From contig CANQUQ010000002.1 of assembly GCA_947627115.1 (NCBI GenBank), positions 202,276 to 266,275 of the forward strand: a stretch of 64,000 nucleotides of DNA, given 5' to 3'. Below are positions 28,840 through 36,881 of the stretch, one piece after another. Positions within the stretch are counted from its first letter, which is position 1. Each line of letters opens with the position of its first letter. Below the pieces are notes generated by a model. The model did not search any database, was not told the DNA's origin, and was given only the letters and a program-made list of their open reading frames with translations. A program made the position numbers and the translations under genes. Source of the stretch: an uncultured Acetatifactor sp. Lineage in GTDB: Bacteria > Bacillota > Clostridia > Lachnospirales > Lachnospiraceae.

Positions 28840-28941
28840 CTGTTGCTGCTATTTCCTTGTTACTGCTCTTTTCTTATTGCTGCTATCTCCCTGTTGCTGC
28901 TATTTCCCTGTTGCTGCTATTTCCTTGCTGCTGCTCTTTCC
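28840..28941. repeat. Six 17-bp tandem repeats between beta-mannosidase and isomerase genes
   Basis: Six units of 17 bp (consensus CTGTTGCTGCTATTTCC on the plus strand) begin at 28840, 28857, 28874, 28891, 28908 and 28925. The fourth and fifth are identical to the first. A degenerate copy follows to about 28980. The 213-bp gap between the two genes has no open gene; this array fills most of it and would be transcribed in the operon mRNA as purine-rich GGAAATAGCAGCAACAG. Confidence 0.9.
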
Positions 28942-29024
28942 TTGCTTTTACTGCCTTCTCATTGCTCCTGCTGCTTTTCCGTGAAATCCTCTTCCCTTGA
29001 GGCTGACTGCTGCCATACCCGCCG

Positions 29025-31508
29025 TCATCGGATATCGTAAACGCTGCGAAGCCTCAGGTTGTCCGCCTTACCGCTTAGGATCTCCACCGTTTTGCTGTCT
29101 CCGTTCAGATCGAAATAGTTGTCGGAGAGGATCAGATCCTCGTTCTCATTCAGAATCTCCACACTCTTTGCATATTTCCGGGCAGAGACCGTGATACGGT
29201 TCCCCGACACGGAAACGTCGAGCTCAGGATCCTCATACCGGAAATACTTCGGGTAGGAGAAGATCACCGTTCCCTCTGAGATCACCGTCCCATTCTTCCA
29301 CGCCTGATAGCTCACATACTGACCGTAGATATCGATTTCGGGAAGCTCTACCTTTTCCAGCCAAAGACTGCTCAGTGCCGGCACGGTGACAGGTATCTCC
29401 TCGGAGCGCAGCACCTTTGCGGCAGCATCCCTGATCTGCCATTTCACTGTGATCTTCTCGTCCTGCATAGTCTCATTGGCCACATTCAGGCGGATGGACT
29501 TCGGGAATGTAAAAGGAAGCCTCACCAGCTCCTGTCCGCTGCCCAGCATTCCCTCCTCCTCGCAGGAGATCATCACCGGCGCAAAGAAACGTCTTGCATA
29601 GTAATGCAGCGCCTTCAACCGCTGACAATAGTCCACGCTGGCCCAGGATGCCACCGGCCAGCAATCGTTGAACTGCCAGTATACGGCGCCCATGCAGCGG
29701 CATTCGCTGCGATTGCGTCTGAAATGCTCCACCCCGTACCGAATGGCGTCGGCCTGCAGAAGCTGGGAAGCGTAGACCACCGTCTCAAAGGAGGACGGAT
29801 ATTTGTAGGTCTGCTGCATATAGTTCATGATCTTACCGTTGGCCGAGCCGTTCCTCTGATGCTTCTCCATAATGTAGGAGAAGATGTTCATGTCCCTCTC
29901 ATCATCCGTGAAGGTCTCCACGGTCTTCCTGGACGGGAAGGACTGGAATCCGAACTCGGACAGATACCGGAAATAGAACTTGCGGTACTCCGAGAAGGGC
30001 TTGTTGCCGTGCCATACCTCCCAATAGTGCACATCTCCCCGGTTCTCGTCCCCCGGCTCGTCGAAGGAGCCCCCCGAAGAAGGGCTGGAGGGCCAGTAGA
30101 ACACCTGGGGCGCGTACTGCTTCATCATGCGGGGCAGAATGTACTCGTACATGATGATGTAGTCCCGCACCTCGCTGTCCTTGCTGACCCAGTTGCGCTG
30201 GTTCACGAACTGCTCCATCTCGTTGTTGCCGCACATGAGGCCCAGCGACGCATGATGCCTGATGCGCTTCAGGTTATCTATAAATTCGGCTTTGATATTT
30301 TCCTCGAACTCCGGTGTCAGATCGTACACGGCGCAGGCGAACATAAAATCCTGCCAGACTAAAAGTCCCATCTCATCGCACAGGTCATAGAACCAGTCGT
30401 CGGGGTAGTACCCGCCGCCCCAGACGCGGATGCAGTTAAAATGAGCAAAGACAGCCTTATCCAGAAGCGCTTTTGTTGTCTCGCGGTTCACGCGGCCCAG
30501 CAGATGGTCCTCCGGAATATAGTCGGCGCCCATGGAAAAGATGTCCACGCCGTTGACGCAGGCAGCGAACCGCTCGCCCCACCGGTCGGGGGTACGGTCC
30601 ATGGTGACGGTGCGCAGACCGATCCTTCTCGTCCACCGATCCAATTCCGTTCCGTCCGCCTTTTCCAGCACAACTGTGACGGTATACAGATTTTGCTCCC
30701 CATAGCCGTTTGGCCACCAAAGCTTCGGAGATGAGATCACGATCTCCTCTTTGCAGGAGTCATAGGAGCTCTCCTCCCCGTCGGGGGACACGAGCTTTAT
30801 CTTGGTCCGCAGACCTTCCGGGAGCTTCCCCGGCGGCAGCAGATCTCCTGCTCCGAAGCCCTCCGGAGCCGTTTCAACCTCCGGCGTAATCCTCAGCCGC
30901 ACCTCCCCGTCCCCGTGGAACTGCAGCACCTCCACACTGTCCAGCCTCGCGGTATCGATGCCCAACAGCAGGACCGGTCTCCAGATGCCCGCATCCGGCA
31001 GATGCGCGCCCCAGTCCCAGCCGAACATATAATGTGCCTTGCGCAGATGTACAAAGCCGTTCATGGCATCCTCCGTGCCCAGAGTGGGAGCCTTTCGGAA
31101 CGCCTCCTCTATGTACTTGGTGGGGGAATAAAAATACACTCTCAGCTCGTTCCCCTCTTTTTTCAGAAGCTCTTTGACGGAATACTCCCAGGTGCGGTGC
31201 ATGTTCTCCGCATGGCCCAGCATCTCGCCGTTCAGAAAAACATCCGCAACGGTATCCAGACCCTCGAAACGAAGGACGACCCCGTCGCTGGAAAGCAGCT
31301 CCTCCCCGCAGTCGAAGACCGTGCTGTACTCATAATCATTATCCATCAGCGCAAGGGCCGCATCCTCATTGTCCTTCCAGAAAGGGTCCTCCATCCTGCC
31401 CGCCGCCAGCAGGTCTCCGTAGACGGAACCGGGAACCGTCGCCGGTATCCTCTCATCCTGCCCCACCTGCCGCAATGTCCAGTTCTCATGCAATGTAACC
31501 GTCTTCAT
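29025..31508 (-). CDS. Glycoside hydrolase family 2 beta-mannosidase
   Basis: Releases mannose from the non-reducing end of beta-mannosides. At 827 residues with no signal peptide it should be cytoplasmic. The N-terminal sugar-binding domain (LHENWTLRQVGQDERIPATVPGSVYGDLLAAG) has the beta-mannosidase type beginning. The central barrel carries the acid/base Glu in MCGNNEMEQF (about 428) and the nucleophile Glu in SEFGFQSFPS (about 518). It is followed by the isomerase and kinase genes on the same strand. Its substrates may be mannobiose, beta-mannan oligosaccharides or N-glycan cores; no dedicated transporter is adjacent. Confidence 0.94.
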   Translation of the reverse strand: MKTVTLHENWTLRQVGQDERIPATVPGSVYGDLLAAGRMEDPFWKDNEDAALALMDNDYEYSTVFDCGEELLSSDGVVLRFEGLDTVADVFLNGEMLGHAENMHRTWEYSVKELLKKEGNELRVYFYSPTKYIEEAFRKAPTLGTEDAMNGFVHLRKAHYMFGWDWGAHLPDAGIWRPVLLLGIDTARLDSVEVLQFHGDGEVRLRITPEVETAPEGFGAGDLLPPGKLPEGLRTKIKLVSPDGEESSYDSCKEEIVISSPKLWWPNGYGEQNLYTVTVVLEKADGTELDRWTRRIGLRTVTMDRTPDRWGERFAACVNGVDIFSMGADYIPEDHLLGRVNRETTKALLDKAVFAHFNCIRVWGGGYYPDDWFYDLCDEMGLLVWQDFMFACAVYDLTPEFEENIKAEFIDNLKRIRHHASLGLMCGNNEMEQFVNQRNWVSKDSEVRDYIIMYEYILPRMMKQYAPQVFYWPSSPSSGGSFDEPGDENRGDVHYWEVWHGNKPFSEYRKFYFRYLSEFGFQSFPSRKTVETFTDDERDMNIFSYIMEKHQRNGSANGKIMNYMQQTYKYPSSFETVVYASQLLQADAIRYGVEHFRRNRSECRCMGAVYWQFNDCWPVASWASVDYCQRLKALHYYARRFFAPVMISCEEEGMLGSGQELVRLPFTFPKSIRLNVANETMQDEKITVKWQIRDAAAKVLRSEEIPVTVPALSSLWLEKVELPEIDIYGQYVSYQAWKNGTVISEGTVIFSYPKYFRYEDPELDVSVSGNRITVSARKYAKSVEILNENEDLILSDNYFDLNGDSKTVEILSGKADNLRLRSVYDIR

Positions 31509-31532
31509 GCCCTTCTCCCTTCTTATTTTTCT

Positions 31533-32177
31533 TTACGAAAAATCCGTCCTGTTCAGCTCCACCCTGACCGGAGCCTTCGCATAGCCGGCAAAAGCAGCCC
31601 CGTCGGAGGGCTTTCCCACGATACTGCCGTAATGCGTAGGTATCGCCACCTCCGGGCGGATCGCATCCACAAGCTCCGCCGCCCTTTTCGCATCCATCGT
31701 ATAGGTGCCGCCGATGGGTATCAGCGCGATATCACACCTGACCGCCTTCGCTTCCTTGGTAGCGTCCGTATCCCCGGCAATATAAATACGCTTCCCTCCG
31801 ATCTGCAGAACATATCCTACCCATCCGGCATTTCTGGGATGAAACGGCTTTAAGATATTGTACGCCGGCACAGTTTCAAGCTCCAGTCCCTCCACCTGGC
31901 AACGGGTGCCCGGCTTCACCGTCGCGATCCGCTTCACCAGGCCGGCGACCTCCTGGGCCTTGTCCTCCATCTTCTCCGGCACCACAAGGACCGTGTCCTT
32001 CCCCGCTGTTCTTGCAATATCCTCCGGCGAAAAATGGTCGTAATGGTCATGTGTTATCAGAATAATATCCGCATCCTGCGGTTCTGTCTTCATCCGAAAC
32101 GGATCGATGTAGACCGTCCTGTCCCCATCCTTGATCCGAATGCTGTTCTGTGTAAATACCTCAATATTTCCGGCCAT
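31533..32177 (-). CDS. MBL-fold metal-dependent hydrolase (UlaG-like)
   Basis: A 214-residue metallo-beta-lactamase fold protein with the metal motif THDHYDH (about 42-48), a second metal site around IAGDTDAT (about 134) and a final His in PTHYGS. It resembles UlaG-type or YycJ-like hydrolases, a group with varied and often unknown substrates. It lies 24 nt upstream of the beta-mannosidase gene and 19 nt after the PPOX gene. A role in sugar use is possible only from position. Confidence 0.85.
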   Translation of the reverse strand: MAGNIEVFTQNSIRIKDGDRTVYIDPFRMKTEPQDADIILITHDHYDHFSPEDIARTAGKDTVLVVPEKMEDKAQEVAGLVKRIATVKPGTRCQVEGLELETVPAYNILKPFHPRNAGWVGYVLQIGGKRIYIAGDTDATKEAKAVRCDIALIPIGGTYTMDAKRAAELVDAIRPEVAIPTHYGSIVGKPSDGAAFAGYAKAPVRVELNRTDFS

Positions 32178-32196
32178 GACAATGAATCCCCTTCCT

Positions 32197-32589
32197 TCAG
32201 AACCTTATCTCTTCCGGCTCATGGGTGAAAGAAGAAAATGTCGCTGTCGCATTCTTAAAATAAAAGACCTCCGTGTTCCCGTCATCCGCGGAATACATAT
32301 TCTGCAGAGACGGATAAGCATCCAGCATGGACTGCCGCGCCTCTCTCCTGTCGTCTTCCACCAGCTCCCCGGCAACACGAAGCCATTCGCCGTCCTTAAA
32401 GGCACACACCTCCACTTTCGGATTGGCATGCAGCTGCTTTGACACATTCTTTACCTTGCCGGTCTGGATATAAAGCCTTCCCTCAAAAATATGCGCCGTC
32501 CCGAACGGCCGCACCCTTGGCTGGTCGCCCTCAGCCGTTGCCAGATAATACGTTCCCGCGTCCTGTAAAAATTTTGCCACTCTCTCCAT
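32197..32589 (-). CDS. Pyridoxamine 5'-phosphate oxidase-fold flavin-binding protein
   Basis: A 130-residue split-barrel protein of the PPOX family (motifs YYLATAEGDQPRVRPFG, LYIQTGKVKNVSKQL, FYFKNATATFSSF). These small proteins bind FMN or related cofactors and usually act as reductases; the true substrate cannot be told. GAGGAGGAAG precedes the ATG. It is the first gene of the run leading into the UlaG-like hydrolase and beta-mannosidase genes, and the last ordinary gene before the accessory island. Confidence 0.85.
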   Translation of the reverse strand: MERVAKFLQDAGTYYLATAEGDQPRVRPFGTAHIFEGRLYIQTGKVKNVSKQLHANPKVEVCAFKDGEWLRVAGELVEDDRREARQSMLDAYPSLQNMYSADDGNTEVFYFKNATATFSSFTHEPEEIRF

Positions 32590-32699
32590 TTCAGCTTCCT
32601 CCTCTAATGGCCATTATATTTTTGTCCTACAAAAATATCAAGCCAAAATTTTACCGCGGCAGCGGAAATTACAGATCATGAGCCCAGGCTCCGCTTTTA

Positions 32700-33209
32700 T
32701 CAAGTCCTCAACCGTTTCGACCAGCCTCTTGCTGCAAAGGGCATACATAAAACACCGATCAGAATCGGAACAACGAGCAGCAGATATGGCGACCACACAT
32801 ATTTTCCAAAAATGCAGAACGTATTTGTACGGAAAATATCAGAGCTGCTTCCCACCAATGGAATTTTTATATAAGATTTCTCCAATGTTTCTTTCTCTGC
32901 CAAAAGCAACTCCAGATCATCATCGGACGGACTGAATAATTTAGTCCGCCTTCTGATATAATCTATCGTGAGGTTCCGCCCAATTGCATAAAGCCATGCC
33001 TGAAACGTATATTTGTTTGTATATCGGGGCTTTTTGACCATCAGCTTAAAAAAAGTATCTTCTGCCAAATCTTCTGCAAGATGAATGTCGGAGACATATT
33101 GATTCAGATATAAGATCAAACCGTCTTTATAACGATTGACGATATCGACAATTCCATTGTCATCACCCTCAAGGAAACGGTGGTAGCTGCTTGCACCATT
33201 ATCCTCCAT
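32700..33209 (-). pseudogene. Chimeric ECF sigma factor lacking region 4
   Basis: Residues 1-115 match an ECF sigma factor region 2 (IVDIVNRYKDGLILYLNQYVSDIHLAEDLAEDTFFKLMV... and AWLYAIGRNLTIDYIRRR). Where region 4 should begin, just after LLLAEKETLEKSYIKI, the sequence changes to an unrelated stretch of about 53 residues with a membrane helix (YLLLVVPILIGVLCMPFAA) and a basic end. This looks like an in-frame deletion that fused the front of a sigma gene to the end of a neighbouring membrane-protein gene, such as a cognate anti-sigma factor. Without region 4 it should not recognise a -35 element. A deliberate membrane-tethered region 2 protein is a less likely alternative. Confidence 0.75.
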
Positions 33210-33336
33210 ACCTTAAAGACCTCCTCCCCTATGTATTGCTCTACTATATTAAACGAAGGAACAGCAAAATTCTCACACTTTAATTCTAGTAATTCTCTTT
33301 TTTCCTAAAATACTACCTAGAAACGTCTAACTATAG

Positions 33337-33370
33337 TATAATATTTAATAAAACAAATAGTAATTTGTTT
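33337..33370 (+). promoter_or_regulatory. Promoter -10 and 5' hairpin of the AT-rich gene
   Basis: TATAAT (33337-33342) is a perfect -10 element, but no clear -35 element is visible. An 8-bp hairpin (AAACAAAT / ATTTGTTT, loop AGTA, 33351-33370) would sit at the extreme 5' end of the mRNA, directly before the GGAGG ribosome site. Such a hairpin could stabilise the transcript. Confidence 0.55.
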
Positions 33371-33384
33371 GGAGGATTTTTTGA

Positions 33385-34380
33385 ATGGAAAAAAGAGAAA
33401 TTGATAAAATGTTAAAACCAAAAATGACGATAGTATATATATTAATATTTATATACATAGGGATTGCAGCTTTATGTATAGGTTTCGCTTTTTCTAAGGC
33501 GTATAAGCAGTATGAGCAAAGAATAGATTCATTAAATTTTGCTGAACTTGTTTCTAATGGTCGTGAAGAAGAAGGATTATATGCATCACTCAACATTGCT
33601 TATTTACCTAAAATATTAGCAGCGAATTCAAAGAAAGATAGTTATCTATATTATGCAATAGATGAAGAGGATAATGTATATATAGTAAGATTATCCAATA
33701 AAACTTTTGATTATTTAAAAAGTATAGCTGACGAAGAAACGAGAAAACTTAGTTCAATATATCATTTGAACGGTTTTACACATAAAATTGATCCACAAAC
33801 AGAATCATTAGTATTACGTAATTATGATAAGGTATTTCCAAATATTAAATTAACTTCGGAAAATTTATATGAGCATTTAGGAAAAATTTACTTGGATGAA
33901 AATATATCTCCGGAAAGTCGGCGTACAGTCGATTTATATAAAGCTATCGCAATGGTAGGGGTATTTTTCCTTGTAGCAGCATTTGGATTTATAGTTCCGG
34001 CTGTTATAAGATCAAAAAAGGTATTAAAAAATCCGGAATTAGTTGAAGTATTAAGAAGCGAACTTGGAAATTTAACTGATAATAAATATCAAAAATATCG
34101 CCTTTATCTAACTGAAAATTATATTATATCCGGTATTGATCCACTAAAATATGAAGATATTGTATGGGCATATACCATAACGTTAAAAAATTATACTATC
34201 AAAACCGGAAAATCTTTACTAGCTTATACAAAAGATAAGAAAAAACATGTCGTGATTTCAGTTGGACCTAAAGATAATGTGCTGGATGATATTTTAATTG
34301 ATCTTCAAGAGAAAAATCCTAACATAAAAATAGGGTATAATAAAGAAAACAAAAAGTTTTTTGAAAATTATCAAAAATAG
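33385..34380 (+). CDS. AT-rich two-helix membrane protein, horizontally acquired
   Basis: Function not recognised. The 331-residue protein has one membrane helix near the N-terminus (TIVYILIFIYIGIAALCIGF, about 13-33), an exterior domain of about 150 residues, a second helix (AIAMVGVFFLVAAFGFIVPA, about 190-210), and a cytoplasmic C-terminal domain of about 120 residues resembling a PH-like beta fold (YRLYLTENYIISGIDPLKYEDIVWAYTI). Base composition is sharply lower in GC than in all neighbours, with AT-rich codons throughout (ATA, TTA, AAA), which marks recent transfer. GGAGG precedes the ATG. Confidence 0.8.
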   Translation: MEKREIDKMLKPKMTIVYILIFIYIGIAALCIGFAFSKAYKQYEQRIDSLNFAELVSNGREEEGLYASLNIAYLPKILAANSKKDSYLYYAIDEEDNVYIVRLSNKTFDYLKSIADEETRKLSSIYHLNGFTHKIDPQTESLVLRNYDKVFPNIKLTSENLYEHLGKIYLDENISPESRRTVDLYKAIAMVGVFFLVAAFGFIVPAVIRSKKVLKNPELVEVLRSELGNLTDNKYQKYRLYLTENYIISGIDPLKYEDIVWAYTITLKNYTIKTGKSLLAYTKDKKKHVVISVGPKDNVLDDILIDLQEKNPNIKIGYNKENKKFFENYQK

Positions 34381-34390
34381 ATATTAAGAC

Positions 34391-34418
34391 AATGCCCCGA
34401 CCTTTAGGCCTGGGCATT
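34391..34418. terminator. Stem-loop between convergent genes
   Basis: AATGCCC and GGGCATT form a 7-bp stem with further pairing in the loop, 11 nt after the stop of the AT-rich gene and 15 nt before the end of the Rpn-type fragment. The U tract is poor on both strands, so termination is probable rather than certain. Confidence 0.45.
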
Positions 34419-34432
34419 CTCTGTATCACAAT

Positions 34433-34969
34433 CTACTCTTTCTCATCCATAGGTCCAGATCCGTTCTGTTCTTCCAGCTTAGCAAGGACGGCCGCTTCCT
34501 CCGGCCCGCATTCTGCATAGGCCTCGCAGATCCGGTCAATCTCCTCCCTGTCCGTCAGCAGGTCCGCCGCGATCTTCTCCGGGGATTCTCCCATCTGCAG
34601 CTTGCCGCAGACAAGATGGACCAGGAGACGGCGCGCGCCCTGAGTACGGCCACGCTCAATACCCTGTTCTATGCCGTCCTCCACGCCCTCCTCATATCTT
34701 ACCTCCAGCGCATCATCCATATTGAACTGTGTGTACAGCATATTTTGCACCTCCGTCCCGTGCTCCCTTACGAAGTCCGTAAAGATTCCCTTCCGGATGC
34801 TGTCCTTCACCGCAAGGGTCACTGCCCCGTCCCGGTCCAGTCCCTCTTGTCGGTATGTCCGGATCCGCTCTATGAACCAGGAATACTCATACAGCGGCAG
34901 ACAGTCCTGAAGCAGCCTGTGACCTGCCGGGAGATTGATGTTGATCATTCTTACTTTTAATTCTAGCAT
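34433..34969 (-). pseudogene. C-terminal fragment of Rpn-type PD-(D/E)XK transposase-like nuclease
   Basis: The 178-residue frame matches the back half of Rpn-family proteins: MININLPAGHRLLQDCLPLYEYSWFIERIR, a charged helix with GIEQGIERGRTQGARRLL, then a coiled C-terminus. The N-terminal nuclease domain of about 150-200 residues, with its D and E/QxK catalytic residues, is absent. Upstream sequence has stops and no matching frame, so this is a truncated gene and probably inactive. It could be expressed as a stand-alone C-terminal piece. Rpn genes often occur in unstable regions like this one. Confidence 0.75.
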
Positions 34970-35410
34970 AGGCGCTTCCGTTTTGGCAATATACCCATCC
35001 GAAAGTTTTAATACTTTTTCTGTATGCTCCGCTTATAAGTTCTACCGACACTTTCCGCTTCTCGTCAATCTTCGTCACGTTCCTCTGCAGAAATATTGTC
35101 CGCTGTTTCCTCAGAGGCTTCCCCAGACAGGTCGGGCAGTTCTTCCCCTTCTCCGCCCGCATATTTCTGAGCCTTTGATTGTAATGCACCAATCATGGCT
35201 CCCAATACATATGCGGTCTAACGTCCAAAATATATGTCCGTTGTTTTTCTCTGTCTCCATATTTTTAGAATCGCCCTAAAAATAACTTATCCGCCATCAA
35301 CTCCTATGCTGTTTCATATAATGTCATCAATATCCAATAATCCCAACATACATATAAATTGAACAAATTCAATTATCCGTACATAAGCACGATCTTTTCA
35401 TACCGTTTCT
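34970..35410 (-). other. Gene-poor decayed stretch in the accessory island
   Basis: No complete gene in 441 bp. On the minus strand, a short frame (about 35188 to 35060) starting MIGALQSKAQKYAGGEGEEL and ending in an acidic tail before a stop looks like the remnant of a protein C-terminus. The rest (35240-35410) is AT-rich with no feature I can support. The stretch separates the broken Rpn gene from the four-gene cassette. Confidence 0.45.
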
Positions 35411-35629
35411 TCAAGACAATGCAGACTTGCGGGCTTCAATGTATAGGTCAATATCCTCAATAATATAGTTCGTACCTGTCGTATGCAGGGCCTCATAACA
35501 GGAGTAAACATATTCCCAGACCCAGTAACGACGGAACAGTTCTGCGAGCTGCTTGCCTGTCAGATGCTTTGCCAGTTTGTATTGCTCGGCACAGTAAATC
35601 ATAAATTTACCCTGAGCGCTCATAATCAA
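35411..35629 (-). CDS. DUF3791 domain protein
   Basis: A 72-residue helical protein with the DUF3791 pattern: KFMIYCAEQYKLAKHLTGKQ, then ELFRRYWVWEYVYSCYEALHTTG and YIIEDIDLYIE. Function unknown; these proteins occur beside DUF3990 genes in Clostridia. It is the last gene of a four-gene cassette, and its start overlaps the stop of the gene before it (ATGA). It may bind or neutralise the DUF3990 protein, which is inference from linkage and size. Confidence 0.85.
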   Translation of the reverse strand: MIMSAQGKFMIYCAEQYKLAKHLTGKQLAELFRRYWVWEYVYSCYEALHTTGTNYIIEDIDLYIEARKSALS

Positions 35630-35865
35630 TCCTCCTCTGGCAGTTCAAAACTGCCCGTTTTCTTTTCTTCATCAAATAGATTAAATAGGGTAAGGGGGCT
35701 GAAATGCCATAGCTTCGTCTCTTCCTGCTCTAAAAGAGCGTAGACCTTAGAGTTATAAAACTCATTCGCAGCGGTCATTTCGTCATATGCATAGTTTTCA
35801 GTAATCAGGTGAACGATCTGCTCTACAAGCACGCCCATAACAGCGCCAAACTTTTCTGCTTCCAT
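35626..35865 (-). CDS. Small acidic protein of the DUF3990/DUF3791 cassette
   Basis: A 79-residue acidic, helical protein (GVLVEQIVHLITENYAYDEM, LWHFSPLTLFNLFDEEKK). It belongs to no family I can name, though it resembles short DUF3791-linked proteins. The start shares one base with the stop of the DUF3990 gene, and its stop overlaps the DUF3791 start, so it is translationally coupled on both sides. It is a candidate partner or antidote for the DUF3990 protein. Confidence 0.8.
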   Translation of the reverse strand: MEAEKFGAVMGVLVEQIVHLITENYAYDEMTAANEFYNSKVYALLEQEETKLWHFSPLTLFNLFDEEKKTGSFELPEED

Positions 35866-36356
35866 TACAATTCCTCCTGCGGGACTGTCCCCATAAATTT
35901 TAGATACGAAAGTGCTCTTTCAGATGACAGCACTAACTGATTGTATAATTTCTTGATTTTCAATGCTTCCAAAGTTTGCTCCTTTGTAAGTACACCGGCA
36001 GAATAGAGTGTAAATGTCGTATACACGTCATCATTTGCAACGGGGCCAAAAATGAAGTCATAGGCCTCTTTCGTATAATTGCCGGAACGATTTTCCGATA
36101 CAAAATCCAACCAAGCCTCATTTGCACTGTCGAAACGCAGAACGGAACATTCGGTAAAAGCACGTTCTTCGTCGAGTTCATAGATACTGACAGCTTTTTC
36201 GCCCTCTTTACGGCGCTTTGTCACTTTATCAGCAAAGCCTATCGCCTGTACTTTATTTGTCGTCGTGTAAAATCCGAAACCAAAATCAAGAAACCGATTC
36301 TGTTCGATCAGCCTCGGTTCAGAAACAATCACATTACTGCCATGATATAGAATCAT
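35865..36356 (-). CDS. DUF3990 protein, possible ADP-ribosyltransferase fold
   Basis: 163 residues matching DUF3990: MILYHGSN at the start (His5), [11 protein letters not shown] at 24-34, [11 protein letters not shown] near 55, and [19 protein letters not shown] near 97-115. The His of YHGS followed by a Y-[ST]-T segment is the pattern of ADP-ribosyltransferase-like folds, and I believe this family is grouped there, but the catalytic Glu is not obvious by eye. The gene overlaps its upstream neighbour (ATGA) and touches the downstream one. A toxin or protein-modifying enzyme is plausible; no activity is known to me. Confidence 0.82.
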   Translation of the reverse strand: MILYHGSNVIVSEPRLIEQNRFLDFGFGFYTTTNKVQAIGFADKVTKRRKEGEKAVSIYELDEERAFTECSVLRFDSANEAWLDFVSENRSGNYTKEAYDFIFGPVANDDVYTTFTLYSAGVLTKEQTLEALKIKKLYNQLVLSSERALSYLKFMGTVPQEEL

Positions 36357-36661
36357 ACCGCACCCTCCAATACCTTATCTGCAATCGCCTTTTCCTCTTG
36401 TAAAGATTTCACCATTGCCTCAATATGCCGCCGCCTTTCAACAAGAGATCGAATATTTTCAATTTCCTTTTTTCCGACATATTGAGAAATCACCTTTTTA
36501 CCGTCCCTGTATTTCAGATAATAATATGTTTTCTCGCCAACCGTCTTTGTCGATATTGTACCTCGCGGTAAAACGGAAAGTTCCGCATGATACTTTCCAA
36601 GCATATATTCAATTCTTTGCTTTTCCTGTTTGACAGTATGCAGAATCAAGTTCAACGCCAT
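36353..36661 (-). CDS. Small basic protein with LPRGTIS/YRDGKKV motif, first gene of cassette
   Basis: This 102-residue protein has a short N-terminal helix, a two- or three-strand core ([34 protein letters not shown], about 31-63) and a coiled C-terminus. The core resembles DUF6788-type domains next to mobile or nucleic-acid-binding genes, so DNA binding and autoregulation are plausible. The open frame runs to 36721, but GAAGAGGTG and the promoter position put the start at ATG 36661, or TTG 36655. Its stop overlaps the DUF3990 start. Confidence 0.75.
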   Translation of the reverse strand: MALNLILHTVKQEKQRIEYMLGKYHAELSVLPRGTISTKTVGEKTYYYLKYRDGKKVISQYVGKKEIENIRSLVERRRHIEAMVKSLQEEKAIADKVLEGAV

Positions 36662-36677
36662 CACCTCTTCGCTTAAT

Positions 36678-36706
36678 ATTATACACAACACAAAAGAAAA
36701 TATCAA
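36678..36706 (-). promoter_or_regulatory. Promoter of the DUF3990/DUF3791 cassette
   Basis: TTGATA (36701-36706) and a perfect TATAAT (36678-36683) are separated by 17 nt on the minus strand. Transcription would start near 36671, so the mRNA leader is only about 10 nt. Confidence 0.75.
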
Positions 36707-36718
36707 TGCGTTGTTGTG
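36684..36718. promoter_or_regulatory. Inverted repeat over the cassette promoter (candidate operator)
   Basis: CACAACA (36684-36690) lies in the spacer between -10 and -35 and its exact complement TGTTGTG (36712-36718) lies just upstream of -35, centre to centre 28 bp. A dimer bound here would cover the promoter. The small first gene of the cassette is the natural candidate regulator. Confidence 0.5.
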
Positions 36719-36833
36719 CAAAGGATGTGCTACATACTTTAGTTATTGTCAAATATTTTACATGATATAAAGCATCAGCGGAATGCCGATGATAGCGATT
36801 GCGCATATTATGAAGATTCAAACGCCCCTTCCA

Positions 36834-36881
36834 AAACGAAAATGAACACCCCAACAACCAGCTCTGTGGTGGTGTTCATTT
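36834..36881 (-). terminator. Intrinsic terminator after hemZ
   Basis: An 11-bp perfect stem, AAATGAACACC / GGTGTTCATTT (arms 36871-36881 and 36840-36850), with inner pairing in the loop. On the minus strand it is followed by TTTTCGTTTT. It lies 34 nt beyond the hemZ stop. The rest of 36720-36914 has no gene. Confidence 0.65.

Noticed and set aside
28810..29040. Hydrophobic 76-residue plus-strand frame (Leu/Cys-rich) as a small membrane protein
   Set aside because: It is the translation of the 17-bp tandem repeat array and has no ribosome site.
36840..36881. Inverted repeat as the end of an insertion sequence
   Set aside because: There is no transposase or second matching end; position and U tract after hemZ fit a terminator.
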